Assembly (NCBI GenBank): GCA_023412915.1
Contig: JAEZRE010000016.1
Location: forward strand, 46,316 to 110,315
Source: Bacillota bacterium
GTDB lineage: Bacteria > Bacillota > Clostridia > Acetivibrionales > DTU013
Direction: 5' to 3'
Length of the DNA stretch: 64,000 nt
The first letter of the stretch is position 1, and the number at the start of each line of letters is the position of its first letter. A program made the translations under genes and the position numbers. Under the pieces are notes generated by a model. That model did not search any database and had not been told where the DNA came from. It was given only the letters and a program-made list of their open reading frames with translations. This document shows, one piece after another, positions 33,901 through 42,367 of the stretch.

Positions 33901-36900
33901 CAACCCGAGATATCTGCTTTCCACCTGGCTCCTGGTCCAGGAGAGCTCGAATGTCCTCTCCGACGTCCTGTAATCGTTATACTTTTCCGCAAGCTCCAGA
34001 GCTTGTTTCCTCGTTTGTGCAACAGCCACGGTATATACCGCTTTAACGGTACTCCCGGGTTCGATTTTGATACGCCTCCGCAGGCTCATAACAGGATCGA
34101 GGACCGAACCCTCGCTATTGCTCAGAGGCTGATCGGGGTCCAGTGCGGCGGGACTGGAGAGGTCGCGGTTTCTGCCTATAAACTTGGCCCTGCTTGTTTC
34201 ATACTGTATTTCCCCGATGGACGAATCCTTATCGAGCGTCAAGGTGTGAAGCAGCCAAACAGGCTTTTGTTCGGCATTTCTCTGTCTTCTCAACGCCAGT
34301 AGGCACTTCTGTTCCCTTACAAACTCGGTTTTTATGAACAGTTTGCTGAAGGCCGGGTGTGAAGCGTCCTCCTGGCGCGGTAGAAGTACGGTTTCCAAGT
34401 AGCTGGTCAGCTCTACTATCCTGGCGCTGCTGCTGTGGTTGGTAACTGATATCCTTCGGACCTCCGCCTGGTCCTCAGGTGAAACCGCTACTTCCAAATG
34501 GGTTTCCAGGTTGCCGTCCCGTCTGAAATATTCGGCCTTGTCCGGCGAGAATACGACCCTGTATTTTTCAGGCTCAGTCCCAATTGGGTCGAGTGTAGCC
34601 GACCACATGTTATTGGAGTTGATATTCTGAACGAATATGAAGAATCCGTTTTTTACGGAATAATCCCTGTTCCACCTGGTTACCGCAATACTGCCGTCCG
34701 TGCTGTATCCCGAGCCCCCTTCGGTAACCATGACCGAATAAGGCCCGTTTGAAAGGATATGTACGTTCGGAAGAATCCCTCCCGGCAACCCGAACGTTCT
34801 GAACACGGCTCCGTTTATCTGTTCCGTTCTCTTTGAATGTACGCTCTTGTCTTCCTGGTATTCCCGGGTGAACATGACCTTTTCAGGCATTTTTTCCTGC
34901 AGCAGCAGCTCTGCCGACTGAATGACAGGATCGATATGAAAACGTTTCTGCAGTATATTGGAATGAAAAAAGTTGTTGAGAGCAGCCAGGCTCATGCCTT
35001 GATGATGGGCCATAAAGCTTTTTACTATCCTGTATTGTACATCCTTTTCCATTCGCGACGGAGTAAAATCAATCGCCTCGTATAAGCCCCAGCCTCCGTC
35101 CATGCCCATACTGAAGAGTTCTCTCAGATTGCGCATTACTGCCGCCGGTTCGATTCCAAGTGAGAGGATCGAGGCATAGGGCGCAGTCACCATATCGTTC
35201 GCCAGTCCTCTTTTGAGTCCGAGTTCCGGCACCCCAAAGGCCTTGTACTGGTAATTGAGATTGAAATCAAGCGCGCTGTATCCCGACTCGGAAATTCCCC
35301 AGGGTATTCTTCGCTGTTTTCCGTATTTTTTTTGCACCTTCACAACAAAAGAATAAGTCTCATCAAAAATAGTATTTTCATAGCTCCGCATGATAAGTGC
35401 GGGCATCAGGTATTCGAACATTGTGCCCGTCCAGGAAACCAGCCCTTTCTCGCCGTCCACCGAGGTGAGCTTCCTTCCGAGCCGCATCCAGTGCCTTCTG
35501 TCCACTTCTCCGCGCGCTATCGAAATATAGCTCGCCTGCCTCGCCTCGGAGGCCAGCAGATCATAGTAGGATCTGCTGAGATGGCCATCCTCCACATCAT
35601 AACCGATAGAAAACAGCATCCTTTTATGATCGAAAAGAGGCGAAAACTCAGTTGCATCGATGAGCTTCTCGATCCTGCCGATCAGTTCCCCGATCCTGCT
35701 GCGCATATTACCCACGTTAGCCGCTGCTCCGCTCTCATCAGGCGAACTGGGCTGATCCGGCAAAGTGTAAAATTCCAGCAGTTCATTCAGAAAATTGACT
35801 GCCATTTGGTGGGATTTCAGCCTCCACGTATTATTCCCGGGCAGCATCGCATCATTTCGTCTGACCGGCGCATTTTCGCCGCTGTTCAAACCTGCAGCAA
35901 GTTTTCCGAGTATACGTACCCACCCGGCGATATCCATCTCTGCGCCCAAGCTCAATTCAGAAAGAATCTGCCTGGTCTCCTGATCGGCGCCGGTCCCCTC
36001 CTCATCCCACATCAATTCTAGAGTATCCTTGAGACCTGCAGCCATCACCGGCCTCGCAGGCTGTGCATCAAAATACTCCTTCAGTCCTTCCCTGACCACC
36101 ATCAGGTAGCCCACCAGGTTGCCGCTGTCCACTGTTGATACATAAGGGGGTCTTAGTGTTTCAAGCGTCTCAGTGTCGTACCAGTTATAAAGATGCCCCC
36201 TCCATTTCTCCATACGTTCCATCGTCGAAATAGTCTTTTCGAGCCTGTCCACCATTTCCTTCCACCCAATATACCCCAGATCGCAGGCAGACATGATCGA
36301 GACGAGCAAAAGACCGATATTTGTCGGAGAGGTCCTGTGCGCTACACCTTTCGGAGGGTCCTCCTGAAAATTGTCGGGTGGCAGGAAATTCTCATTCTCA
36401 TTGGCAAATTCCTCGAAATATCTCCAGGTTTTTCTGGAAACCTTTCTCAACAGGTTTAGATCGTTATCGGGAAGCAGATACGTTTTTTTGATCATGGGCT
36501 TGCTGATGCTGTAAAGCATCATCGGCGCAGCCGCCCACAGGATTGTAATCACGACGGCGGGTATCAGGCTTCTGTGCGAAAATGCCAGTGCAAGGATCAG
36601 AACGGCTGCCGCCGACGGAAAAGATAACCACATCTTTCGCGCATAGCTGGCCGCATTGTTTTTGGAATTAGCCTCAACATCTGCCGCAGTTACCCATTCA
36701 AGCATATTTTTATGTGAGCGGAACACCCTGTATAAAGTCCGGGTGATCGCGTCGACCATAAGAAACGCCTGGTGCGGTATCAGCATGAAGAGCAGCACCG
36801 ATTGCCAAACAGCCGCCTTCATACCGGACATAACAGCTGAGCTCGATTTCTGCAGCCTCAGTGTTCCTGTAAGCAGCATGTTCAAAAAGCCCATCGTAAG

Positions 36901-39495
36901 AGGCGAGATCGTTACAAAAAATGCAATACCGATCCATACAAGGTCGTCCCCCGGAAGGAACCCGGCGCCTGCCAGGATCAGCAGCAGTAGCGACGGATCA
37001 AGGAGGCTTCTGCGCATATTGTCGAGAATTTTCCACTTCGACAAACTGGAGATATTGTTTTTTCTTTTTTCCCCACTCCCGTTCCTGACTTTTCCGGTAA
37101 GCCACGGCAGAAGCTGCCAGTCTCCTCTTACCCATCTGTGCTGTCTGGCGGCATATGAAATATAGCCTGCCGGATAGCCGTCCACCAGTTCGATATCGCT
37201 GACAAGGCCTGCCCTGAGATGGCAGCCTTCCAACAGATCATGACTCAGTATCGTGTTTTCGGGGATCCTGCCATCGAGTACCCTTTGGAAAACATCCACC
37301 TCGTAAATTCCTTTCCCGGTGAATATACCCTCGTCGAAAATATCCTGGTAAACGTCCGAAACAGCAGTGGTATAAGGATCTATGCCCCCCTGTCCGGCAA
37401 ATATCCTGGTGAACATGGAACGGCTTGCTCCCGGTATGCTGACACTGATCCTGGGCTGAAGCAGCCCATATCCGTCGCTGACAAGACCTGTTTCGTCATC
37501 CACCACGGCTCTGTTCAACGGATGATCCAGGGTACCAATAAGCCTTTTTGCAGCCCCCATCGGAAGGTTGGTATCCGCGTCGAGCGTTATGACATATTTG
37601 ACCTTCGGAAGCTGCGATACCTCTCCCGAGATTATGCCGAAGCCCGTATCGCCGTTCCCGCAAAGCAGCCTGTTAAATTCTATGATCGCTCCTCTTTTTC
37701 TCTCCCATCCCATCCACCTGTTTTGCGCGCTATTGTAAATCCTCTTCCGGTGCATATAGTAAAATAAGTCCGGGCCTTCCGCCGCATATTTGAGGTTCAG
37801 TTCATTAATCCCCTCGGTCATTGTCTTTACTATCGCTTCATCGGTGTCGAGTACTTCCGTCGGCGCGTCCCTGAAATCGCCGACAAGGGCGAAAAACAGG
37901 TTTTTCTCCCTGTTTGCAAGATAATAGACCTCCAGCTGGTGCAGCAGCTCACGTGCGCGCCCCGGCCCTGTAAGAAGGGTAGGTATTATTACAAAGGTTG
38001 AGAGCTCCTGCGGTATCCCTGCCTTCAGTTCCAGCTTTGACAGCATGCTGGGTCTGCAAACGTGGCTTGTGATCGTATTACATATGTTCAGTGCAAACTC
38101 GCTGCAGGGTATAAGCAGCAGTATCGCGGTAACGACCGGCCAGAAGGCGGATCTGGAATTGTCATGGGTCGCGGAATAATACATGAAATATGTGACAAGA
38201 AATATCGTAAGGAACAAGGATATCCCTACATATAAATTTACAGGGTCGCTGATTGCATTTGAAACAGGCCACAGCCGCCGTTTCGCATATTTGCCCAGTG
38301 CTCCGAGCAGAATCTTCCTCCCCTTGCCCACCAGATAATATCCCACGTGGTTCAATGGAACCTTGTTGCCTTCTGCCCTTGCACATTCGACTGTTCTGTC
38401 CGCAACATATATCTCGGACACCCCGAAAGCCCTGGCGAGCTTCTCGACCTCGTGCCTGTAGTGATCTCTGGACTCAAAATCCATTTGCGGGTATGTTCCA
38501 TCGGGGTCCTGTCTCAATATCTGTTCGACCTTGCTCAGAGCTTCGAAAATTTCCGACCAGTCCAAATCCGATAGGAAATGAAGACCAGTTATCGAATTTC
38601 CGATAGCCACCTGCATCGATGCCTGCAACTGATGTTCCGACGCGGTCATGCTATCCACGGAGGAATTTTCACTTTCGAGCCTGTTGTTTACCAGCGCCTT
38701 TACCGTAGCAAAATACTTATTGTGCTTTCTAAGCTTCTGTATCAGGTGCTCTACGAAGGACGGCGATATCTCGCTAATATTCTCCAGCCGGCTGTCCAGC
38801 AGTTCGTCCAGTTGCCGCTCATCCAGGTCATTGTTAACTATGTAGGCTATCGTTTCTTCCGCTATCTTCCATTCGAAACGTGATGAACGGATTTTTTCAC
38901 AGGTATTGCGAATGCTTTCAACAAGCGCGATCCTCAGCATTAGCGGGACAGCCCAGAGCTCTCCCATCGAAAGCAGTGTCTGGCTCTGGTATGCCTGTAT
39001 GAACGCCGTAACTGTCCTTTCGTCGATACTGCCATCCGAATGAGCAACCATTTCAAGGGCTATTGCGTATACCCTTGGATAACCCTTCAGATACCCCTTT
39101 CTGAGTACGGGAAGTCGTGAGTACTGTCCCCGGGATAAATTCCTCCTGATGAGCTTTACCTGTTCCTCGATTATGTAGAAATTGTCCAGCAGCCATTCGG
39201 CAGCAGGAGCCGTCTGCATGGATTCCTTGACGTCCGCGTCCAGCTCCCTGTATACGCTCGTAATAAAACCATAGTTGTCATTGAGACGCTTGAGCAGCCA
39301 GTGGAGGCTTTTTACCGACTTCCCCACCGGGTGGTTGCGGGCTATTTCGACTGCATGTTTCTGCAATTCCTCAGCTGCAAGTATGGTATCTCTTACTTCA
39401 ACGCAGCGTTCAGTCTTCCGTTTCGAAAGCAATACAAGAAGATAAATGATTAAACCTAACAGAATAACATATGTTGCCGCTATAATCAAATTCAT
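30850..39495 (-). CDS. Cyclic beta-1,2-glucan synthase-like giant protein (GT84 + glycoamylase-like + GH94)
   Basis: A 2881-residue membrane protein with the full NdvB/Cgs layout. There is an N-terminal helix (3-25), more helices near 405-475, and a glycosyltransferase domain with LDADTNLP near residue 640 and the QHRWVRGDW end motif near 787. Another membrane block lies near 830-960 and a glycoamylase-like domain at about 1050-1500 (PTNIGLLLVS, MAHHQGMSL). Two GH94 sandwich regions precede a GH94 catalytic barrel with GGGDWNDGMN near 2541, carrying the general acid Asp. NdvB enzymes elongate, cyclise and trim beta-1,2-glucan. Whether this one makes a cyclic product is inferred. GGTGAT precedes the ATG. 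Confidence 0.88.
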   Translation of the reverse strand: MNLIIAATYVILLGLIIYLLVLLSKRKTERCVEVRDTILAAEELQKHAVEIARNHPVGKSVKSLHWLLKRLNDNYGFITSVYRELDADVKESMQTAPAAEWLLDNFYIIEEQVKLIRRNLSRGQYSRLPVLRKGYLKGYPRVYAIALEMVAHSDGSIDERTVTAFIQAYQSQTLLSMGELWAVPLMLRIALVESIRNTCEKIRSSRFEWKIAEETIAYIVNNDLDERQLDELLDSRLENISEISPSFVEHLIQKLRKHNKYFATVKALVNNRLESENSSVDSMTASEHQLQASMQVAIGNSITGLHFLSDLDWSEIFEALSKVEQILRQDPDGTYPQMDFESRDHYRHEVEKLARAFGVSEIYVADRTVECARAEGNKVPLNHVGYYLVGKGRKILLGALGKYAKRRLWPVSNAISDPVNLYVGISLFLTIFLVTYFMYYSATHDNSRSAFWPVVTAILLLIPCSEFALNICNTITSHVCRPSMLSKLELKAGIPQELSTFVIIPTLLTGPGRARELLHQLEVYYLANREKNLFFALVGDFRDAPTEVLDTDEAIVKTMTEGINELNLKYAAEGPDLFYYMHRKRIYNSAQNRWMGWERKRGAIIEFNRLLCGNGDTGFGIISGEVSQLPKVKYVITLDADTNLPMGAAKRLIGTLDHPLNRAVVDDETGLVSDGYGLLQPRISVSIPGASRSMFTRIFAGQGGIDPYTTAVSDVYQDIFDEGIFTGKGIYEVDVFQRVLDGRIPENTILSHDLLEGCHLRAGLVSDIELVDGYPAGYISYAARQHRWVRGDWQLLPWLTGKVRNGSGEKRKNNISSLSKWKILDNMRRSLLDPSLLLLILAGAGFLPGDDLVWIGIAFFVTISPLTMGFLNMLLTGTLRLQKSSSAVMSGMKAAVWQSVLLFMLIPHQAFLMVDAITRTLYRVFRSHKNMLEWVTAADVEANSKNNAASYARKMWLSFPSAAAVLILALAFSHRSLIPAVVITILWAAAPMMLYSISKPMIKKTYLLPDNDLNLLRKVSRKTWRYFEEFANENENFLPPDNFQEDPPKGVAHRTSPTNIGLLLVSIMSACDLGYIGWKEMVDRLEKTISTMERMEKWRGHLYNWYDTETLETLRPPYVSTVDSGNLVGYLMVVREGLKEYFDAQPARPVMAAGLKDTLELMWDEEGTGADQETRQILSELSLGAEMDIAGWVRILGKLAAGLNSGENAPVRRNDAMLPGNNTWRLKSHQMAVNFLNELLEFYTLPDQPSSPDESGAAANVGNMRSRIGELIGRIEKLIDATEFSPLFDHKRMLFSIGYDVEDGHLSRSYYDLLASEARQASYISIARGEVDRRHWMRLGRKLTSVDGEKGLVSWTGTMFEYLMPALIMRSYENTIFDETYSFVVKVQKKYGKQRRIPWGISESGYSALDFNLNYQYKAFGVPELGLKRGLANDMVTAPYASILSLGIEPAAVMRNLRELFSMGMDGGWGLYEAIDFTPSRMEKDVQYRIVKSFMAHHQGMSLAALNNFFHSNILQKRFHIDPVIQSAELLLQEKMPEKVMFTREYQEDKSVHSKRTEQINGAVFRTFGLPGGILPNVHILSNGPYSVMVTEGGSGYSTDGSIAVTRWNRDYSVKNGFFIFVQNINSNNMWSATLDPIGTEPEKYRVVFSPDKAEYFRRDGNLETHLEVAVSPEDQAEVRRISVTNHSSSARIVELTSYLETVLLPRQEDASHPAFSKLFIKTEFVREQKCLLALRRQRNAEQKPVWLLHTLTLDKDSSIGEIQYETSRAKFIGRNRDLSSPAALDPDQPLSNSEGSVLDPVMSLRRRIKIEPGSTVKAVYTVAVAQTRKQALELAEKYNDYRTSERTFELSWTRSQVESRYLGLEAGEMEFYLELLPFLLYFNPLRREYSEYIFNNKGSQQDLWPFGISGDLPVILVEVNDNDDLDMVYWALKGHEFWRMKSLHTDLVILVNKKEGYSQPLNDQVRNAVASSHARELVNRPAGVFIRNSSEMDQNQITLFYTVASLVVRDGIDVLKNKIRELRKVSVRPSVGTSGSAILFSGMASDASEAKPPKQDKPHRISAFHTMPERKLQFFNGIAGFSEDGREYVIQLGKGRHTPAPWVNVISNKNFGFIVSECGGGYTWAENSREFKLTPWSNDPVTDSSGEAFIVGDRNDNCCWSLTRAEDDEVPYTVIHGHGYSTFEHDRNGLIHSLTLFAALDAPVKICLVSITNMTGEVHDLSIMYRIRPVLGVDDAQTSPYIVTWQDEDGILFAENKYTREFSGRVAFLCTSMEERSFTGDRQLFLGRKDVSLAEKLPDSTGAGLDPCAAVCGRVKLRPEEEVKAVFLLGSAPDVQKAREYVEQFLTVASAEKELERVGTFWLEKLEAIHIRTPDDSFDVMLNGWLLYQTIACRLWARSGYYQAGGAYGFRDQLQDCMAVLNSWPEMAKAQILLHASRQFREGDVQHWWHAEEGKGIRTKYSDDLLWLAFVTAEYLEKTGDYGILKEQVSFLEGSLLKEDEAEKYEKPRLSEASSDLYNHCVLAIDRSLATGAHGIPLIGGGDWNDGMNLVGIKGAGESVWMGWFLITILNKFVQICELMRDYERAERYRTAAGKITESIENEAWDGSWYKRAYFDDGTPLGSVQNSECMIDSISQSWSVVSGAARPNRMQEAMAAVQKYLVDESEGIIKLLTPPFDEGILQPGYIKGYVPGVRENGGQYTHAAVWVVMAFAKLGMGDKAGELFHMLNPVNHTRSYMEYIRYKAEPYVMAADVYTVQPQTGRGGWSWYTGAAGWLYKVGLECIAGFKKKGYRLYIDPCIPKSWDRYEIDYRAGKGVFHIEIKNPDNVSSGVMSVIVDGKTRQEGFIDLREEGYHNVEVVLGLPFSSGTGSYVIGSSSGKS

Positions 39496-39596
39496 TAAAA
39501 AATATCACCATTCCATGCTTTTGATTGCCAATTTTCTTAACAGCAACAATAGCATGCCCTGAAACGGCGATATTCATAATAATCCATATAATCCCA

Positions 39597-40376
39597 TTAG
39601 ATCGCTAGCTTTCCCAGCGCTCTGCATGCGTCTTCATAACCAAGCTTCAAATTTCTGCGCGCATTTTTGGTCGTAAAATCCATAGTGGATCCCAGACTAT
39701 CCGACGGCGATATGCTGACAATATTGAGTCCGTTCCTGTTGAAGCGCCTTTTCATGCCAAGGCCATACGTACGAATAACGATAATATCTTTAAATCCCTT
39801 GTCACTTACGAGGTTCACCGGCAGAACATTGTAAAAGCCGCCGTCGATGAAAGACCTTCCGTCGATTATCGTCCTCTTGAAGGCGGGAAAACTCGCGCTG
39901 GCTATGACATAATCAGCCAACTGGCCGTAAGGGATCTGCTCCTTGTATATTTCAACGGCCTTTCTTTGCGTAAGATCAACAGTGACTACGCCGAAGCCTA
40001 TTCCTGACTTTCTTATCCTGGCTTCGTCCAGCACGCTCTTTACCAGCTTCTCGAGCGGCGTCACATTAAGGCCTCCGTCCGCTATGACCTTTTTAATCTT
40101 GCGCGCAAGATCTCTCAAGGATTCCGGTCTGAAGCCGTTTTCAGCATAGTCGGCCAGTTCTCTGTCGGTAAAATCGATAACGCTGGCAGGGTCGATATCG
40201 TACCATATATCATATGCCCTGTCCATGGCTCCCTGTACTACCATGGCGCCGTTCAGCGCACCTACGGAGCAGCCTGCGACCATTCCAAGCTCAAGCCCCA
40301 TTTCCTTAATTGCCATGCAGGCGCCTGCCTGATAGGCTCCCCTGCCTCCTCCGCCTTCCAGTACCAACCCGTACAC
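39597..40376 (-). CDS. Patatin-like phospholipase
   Basis: A 259-residue patatin-family acyl hydrolase. The oxyanion loop GGGGRGAYQAG is at the N-terminus, the nucleophile elbow GCSVG holds the catalytic Ser and DGGFYN the catalytic Asp, so the Ser-Asp dyad is complete. I chose the GTG at 40376, which gives the usual MYGLVLEGGG start and has GGGGTGA five bases upstream. No signal peptide is present, so it should act at the inner face of the membrane or in the cytoplasm. Confidence 0.88.
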   Translation of the reverse strand: MYGLVLEGGGGRGAYQAGACMAIKEMGLELGMVAGCSVGALNGAMVVQGAMDRAYDIWYDIDPASVIDFTDRELADYAENGFRPESLRDLARKIKKVIADGGLNVTPLEKLVKSVLDEARIRKSGIGFGVVTVDLTQRKAVEIYKEQIPYGQLADYVIASASFPAFKRTIIDGRSFIDGGFYNVLPVNLVSDKGFKDIIVIRTYGLGMKRRFNRNGLNIVSISPSDSLGSTMDFTTKNARRNLKLGYEDACRALGKLAI

Positions 40377-40390
40377 ACCAATCACCCCAA

Positions 40391-40507
40391 TATTGCTTTA
40401 GAGTCAAAAGGAGACATTCCTTGTTGTGGTATTGAAGGTGTGTCCCCAGCATTGCTTTAGCGTCGGAAGGGGACTTTCCTTGCCCAGCCCCTTGAAGGTG
40501 TGTCCCC
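40391..40507 (+). repeat. Direct repeat of about 57 bp, two copies
   Basis: Copies at 40391-40447 and 40450-40507 share ATTGCTTTAG-GTC, AAGG-GAC, TTCCTTG and TTGAAGGTGTGTCCCC. The second copy can fold through GGGGAC...GTCCCC. The pair has the look of REP-type intergenic repeats and sits just upstream of the patatin gene. Confidence 0.75.
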
Positions 40508-40619
40508 TTACCTTAACTTCCCCTTACATTATACATTATTCCTGTATTGCCATAAATATTGTATGGAAAAACCACCGGCTCCTCTGTTAGAATACCTAGA
40601 TATCGGGGACACTTGCTCG

Positions 40620-40797
40620 AATAGCCATATTCGTAAGAGCAAATGCCACATAAACGAGTGCCGAATCTCCGAAAGGAGTACGGGGGATATAGAAACAAAG
40701 GAATGGCGGCTGTCAGGTTGCCGTATCCATGGGTGAATCTCGAAAGAGTAGGGTGGTTCCTCGACCCGAACCCGTCAACTAACCTCGGAGGCAAAAG
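40620..40797 (+). promoter_or_regulatory. Cyclic di-AMP riboswitch (ydaO/yuaA type)
   Basis: The leader carries the conserved blocks of the ydaO aptamer in order: GTGCCGAATCTCCGAAAGGAG, ACGGGGGA, GGGTGAATCTC, AGGGTGGTTCCTC, then ACCCGAACCCGTCAACTAACC TCGGAGGC. In this class, c-di-AMP binding usually lowers expression of cell-wall hydrolases and ion transporters. Here it directly precedes a LysM/SleB hydrolase. No terminator is visible between the aptamer and the ribosome-binding site AGGGGGT, so control may act on translation. Confidence 0.9.
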
Positions 40798-40806
40798 GGG
40801 GTAAAA

Positions 40807-41574
40807 ATGAATATTTTCAAAAAACTGGGCGCGATGGCCGCAGGAATAGTTCTTGCGTCAGCGTTCCTGGCAAACACTGCCTTTGCGGCAAATTATACCG
40901 TCCAATCGAAAGATACGTTATACAGTATCGGACAGTTGTTCAGGTCCTCATCTGCTACGATAAGGTCGGATAACGGATTATCGAGCAATATGATACATCC
41001 CGGCCAGGTATTGTATGTAAGAGCCAGCACTTATACCGTAAAGTCCGGCGATTCGCTTTACCTTATCGCGAAAAAGCTGGGAGTTTCACTGGATCTTCTC
41101 AGGAAGGCAAACAATAAGTGGAACAATACGATCTATCCGGGACAGAAGCTGGCTGTCCCTGCATCGGCAGGTTCGAGCGCCGCTGCCTTCAGCCCTGCCT
41201 CGATTCATTATACACAGGCTGAAGTCGACCTTCTGGCCAGGCTTGTCAGGGCCGAGGCCGAAAGCGAACCGTACAACGCCAAAGTGGGCGTGGCGGCTGT
41301 AGTAGTCAACAGGGTAAAGAGCGATCTTTTTCCGAATTCGATAGCTTCCGTCATTTATGAAAAGGATAGCGGCTACTACCAGTTCACACCGGTAGAAAAC
41401 GGCTGGATCAACAAGCCCGCCAGGGACATCGACAGGCAGGCAGCCCTCGATGCGCTCAAAGGAAGCGATCCCAGCCACGGAGCACTCTATTACTTCGATG
41501 ACAGTGCGACGAACAAATGGCTCTGGTCCAAACCTATTCTTGCAAGGATCGGCCATATGGTATATGTATACTGA
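40807..41574 (+). CDS. Secreted cell-wall hydrolase: two LysM domains + SleB-type hydrolase domain
   Basis: A 255-residue exported protein. The signal peptide (residues 1-27) is cut after NTAFA. Two LysM domains follow (NYTVQSKDTLYSIGQLF, 29-72; TYTVKSGDSLYLIAKKLG, 75-120). A C-terminal Hydrolase_2/SleB domain has LLARLVRAEAESEPYNAKVGVAAVVVNR, with the likely catalytic Glu in RAEAE. SleB enzymes cleave peptidoglycan as lytic transglycosylases, including in spore cortex. It is controlled by the c-di-AMP riboswitch immediately upstream, linking wall hydrolysis to the second messenger. Confidence 0.92.
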   Translation: MNIFKKLGAMAAGIVLASAFLANTAFAANYTVQSKDTLYSIGQLFRSSSATIRSDNGLSSNMIHPGQVLYVRASTYTVKSGDSLYLIAKKLGVSLDLLRKANNKWNNTIYPGQKLAVPASAGSSAAAFSPASIHYTQAEVDLLARLVRAEAESEPYNAKVGVAAVVVNRVKSDLFPNSIASVIYEKDSGYYQFTPVENGWINKPARDIDRQAALDALKGSDPSHGALYYFDDSATNKWLWSKPILARIGHMVYVY

Positions 41575-41588
41575 TAGGTTGATAAGGT

Positions 41589-41662
41589 GAAACACAAGGG
41601 ACGGTTCTTTTGTTCCATTTCCGCTCGCGGAAGTGGAACAAAAGAACCGTCCCTTGTGTTTC
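41589..41662. repeat. 74-base REP-like palindrome between convergent genes
   Basis: Arms of about 34 bases (GAAACACAAGGGACGGTTCT and onward) are nearly perfect inverses around a TCGC centre. The inner half contains GGGACGGTTCTTTTGTT, the same 20-mer family found at 51410 and 51487. It lies 15 bases after the hydrolase stop and 25 bases before the stop of the next minus gene, so it may also end transcription in both directions. Confidence 0.85.
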
Positions 41663-41687
41663 CTTTAGTTTCACCCAACTCTCAAAA

Positions 41688-42248
41688 CTACATATTTACC
41701 GCAAGAGATTCATTTTGCGAATAATTCGTATAATCGCTGAGTCTGCCCTCGTAAACAAGCGTCAGGCTTGAAATATCGTAGAAATCGTGCGGAGTAACGA
41801 GCGACGGATCTTTCCTGAAGTCGTGTATTCCGTTGACCTGCAGCATCGATGCAACAAACTGCGTACAGAAGAACTTGTTCTTTCTCTTCAGCGGTATGTT
41901 CATCATAACCCCGATCAGGCCAAGGAGGTTGTATCCATACTCCTCCCTGTTCCTCACAAAAAGCTTGACCGATTGTTTTAAATCCTTATATTTATTATTA
42001 TCTATATCCAGCCTGTAAATTGCACATGTCGTATTGCCGAATGCCTTGAATATCCCCGTATCTCTGTGTTCAATAACAAATCCGCCCCACAGCGGAAACC
42101 AGACGATTTTTCTGCCGAAGCTGTAAAACCTGTTAATCCCGGCGTCGAGGCAGAGTGAAACATGATTGTATCTCTCTTTGGTATAAAGGCCGATACATCT
42201 GGAAAACCAGGTACCAGTAGCCGTCATGACAATGTATATGCTCCTCAT
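41688..42248 (-). CDS. LRAT/NlpC-P60-like permuted papain-fold protein
   Basis: A 186-residue protein without signal peptide. An early His block (YNHVSLCLD, about residues 27-35) and a later Cys block (FFCTQFVAS, about 126-134) have the order His-then-Cys of permuted papain-like enzymes (LRAT/YiiX group). Those enzymes act as thiol acyltransferases or amidases. Activity here is inferred from two motifs only. The ATG follows GGGGGG and a perfect 39-base palindrome just upstream. Confidence 0.55.
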   Translation of the reverse strand: MRSIYIVMTATGTWFSRCIGLYTKERYNHVSLCLDAGINRFYSFGRKIVWFPLWGGFVIEHRDTGIFKAFGNTTCAIYRLDIDNNKYKDLKQSVKLFVRNREEYGYNLLGLIGVMMNIPLKRKNKFFCTQFVASMLQVNGIHDFRKDPSLVTPHDFYDISSLTLVYEGRLSDYTNYSQNESLAVNM

Positions 42249-42270
42249 CTGCCACCCCCCTTATAAAAAT

Positions 42271-42309
42271 GGTAGCATCCACCTATAATTATTATAGGTG
42301 GATGCTACC
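42271..42309 (-). terminator. Perfect 39-base palindrome: terminator of the sigma-factor gene, possible operator
   Basis: GGTAGCATCCACCTATAAT and its exact inverse are separated by one T. Read on the minus strand, a T-rich stretch follows at once, fitting a terminator for the sigma gene. The downstream gene's ribosome-binding site starts about 10 bases later, so the hairpin could also regulate that gene. Confidence 0.75.
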
Positions 42310-42367
42310 AAACTAGTCAAGTGCGTATAATCACCCGCAGACGTCTTGACAGGCAACTGTTTTCCTT

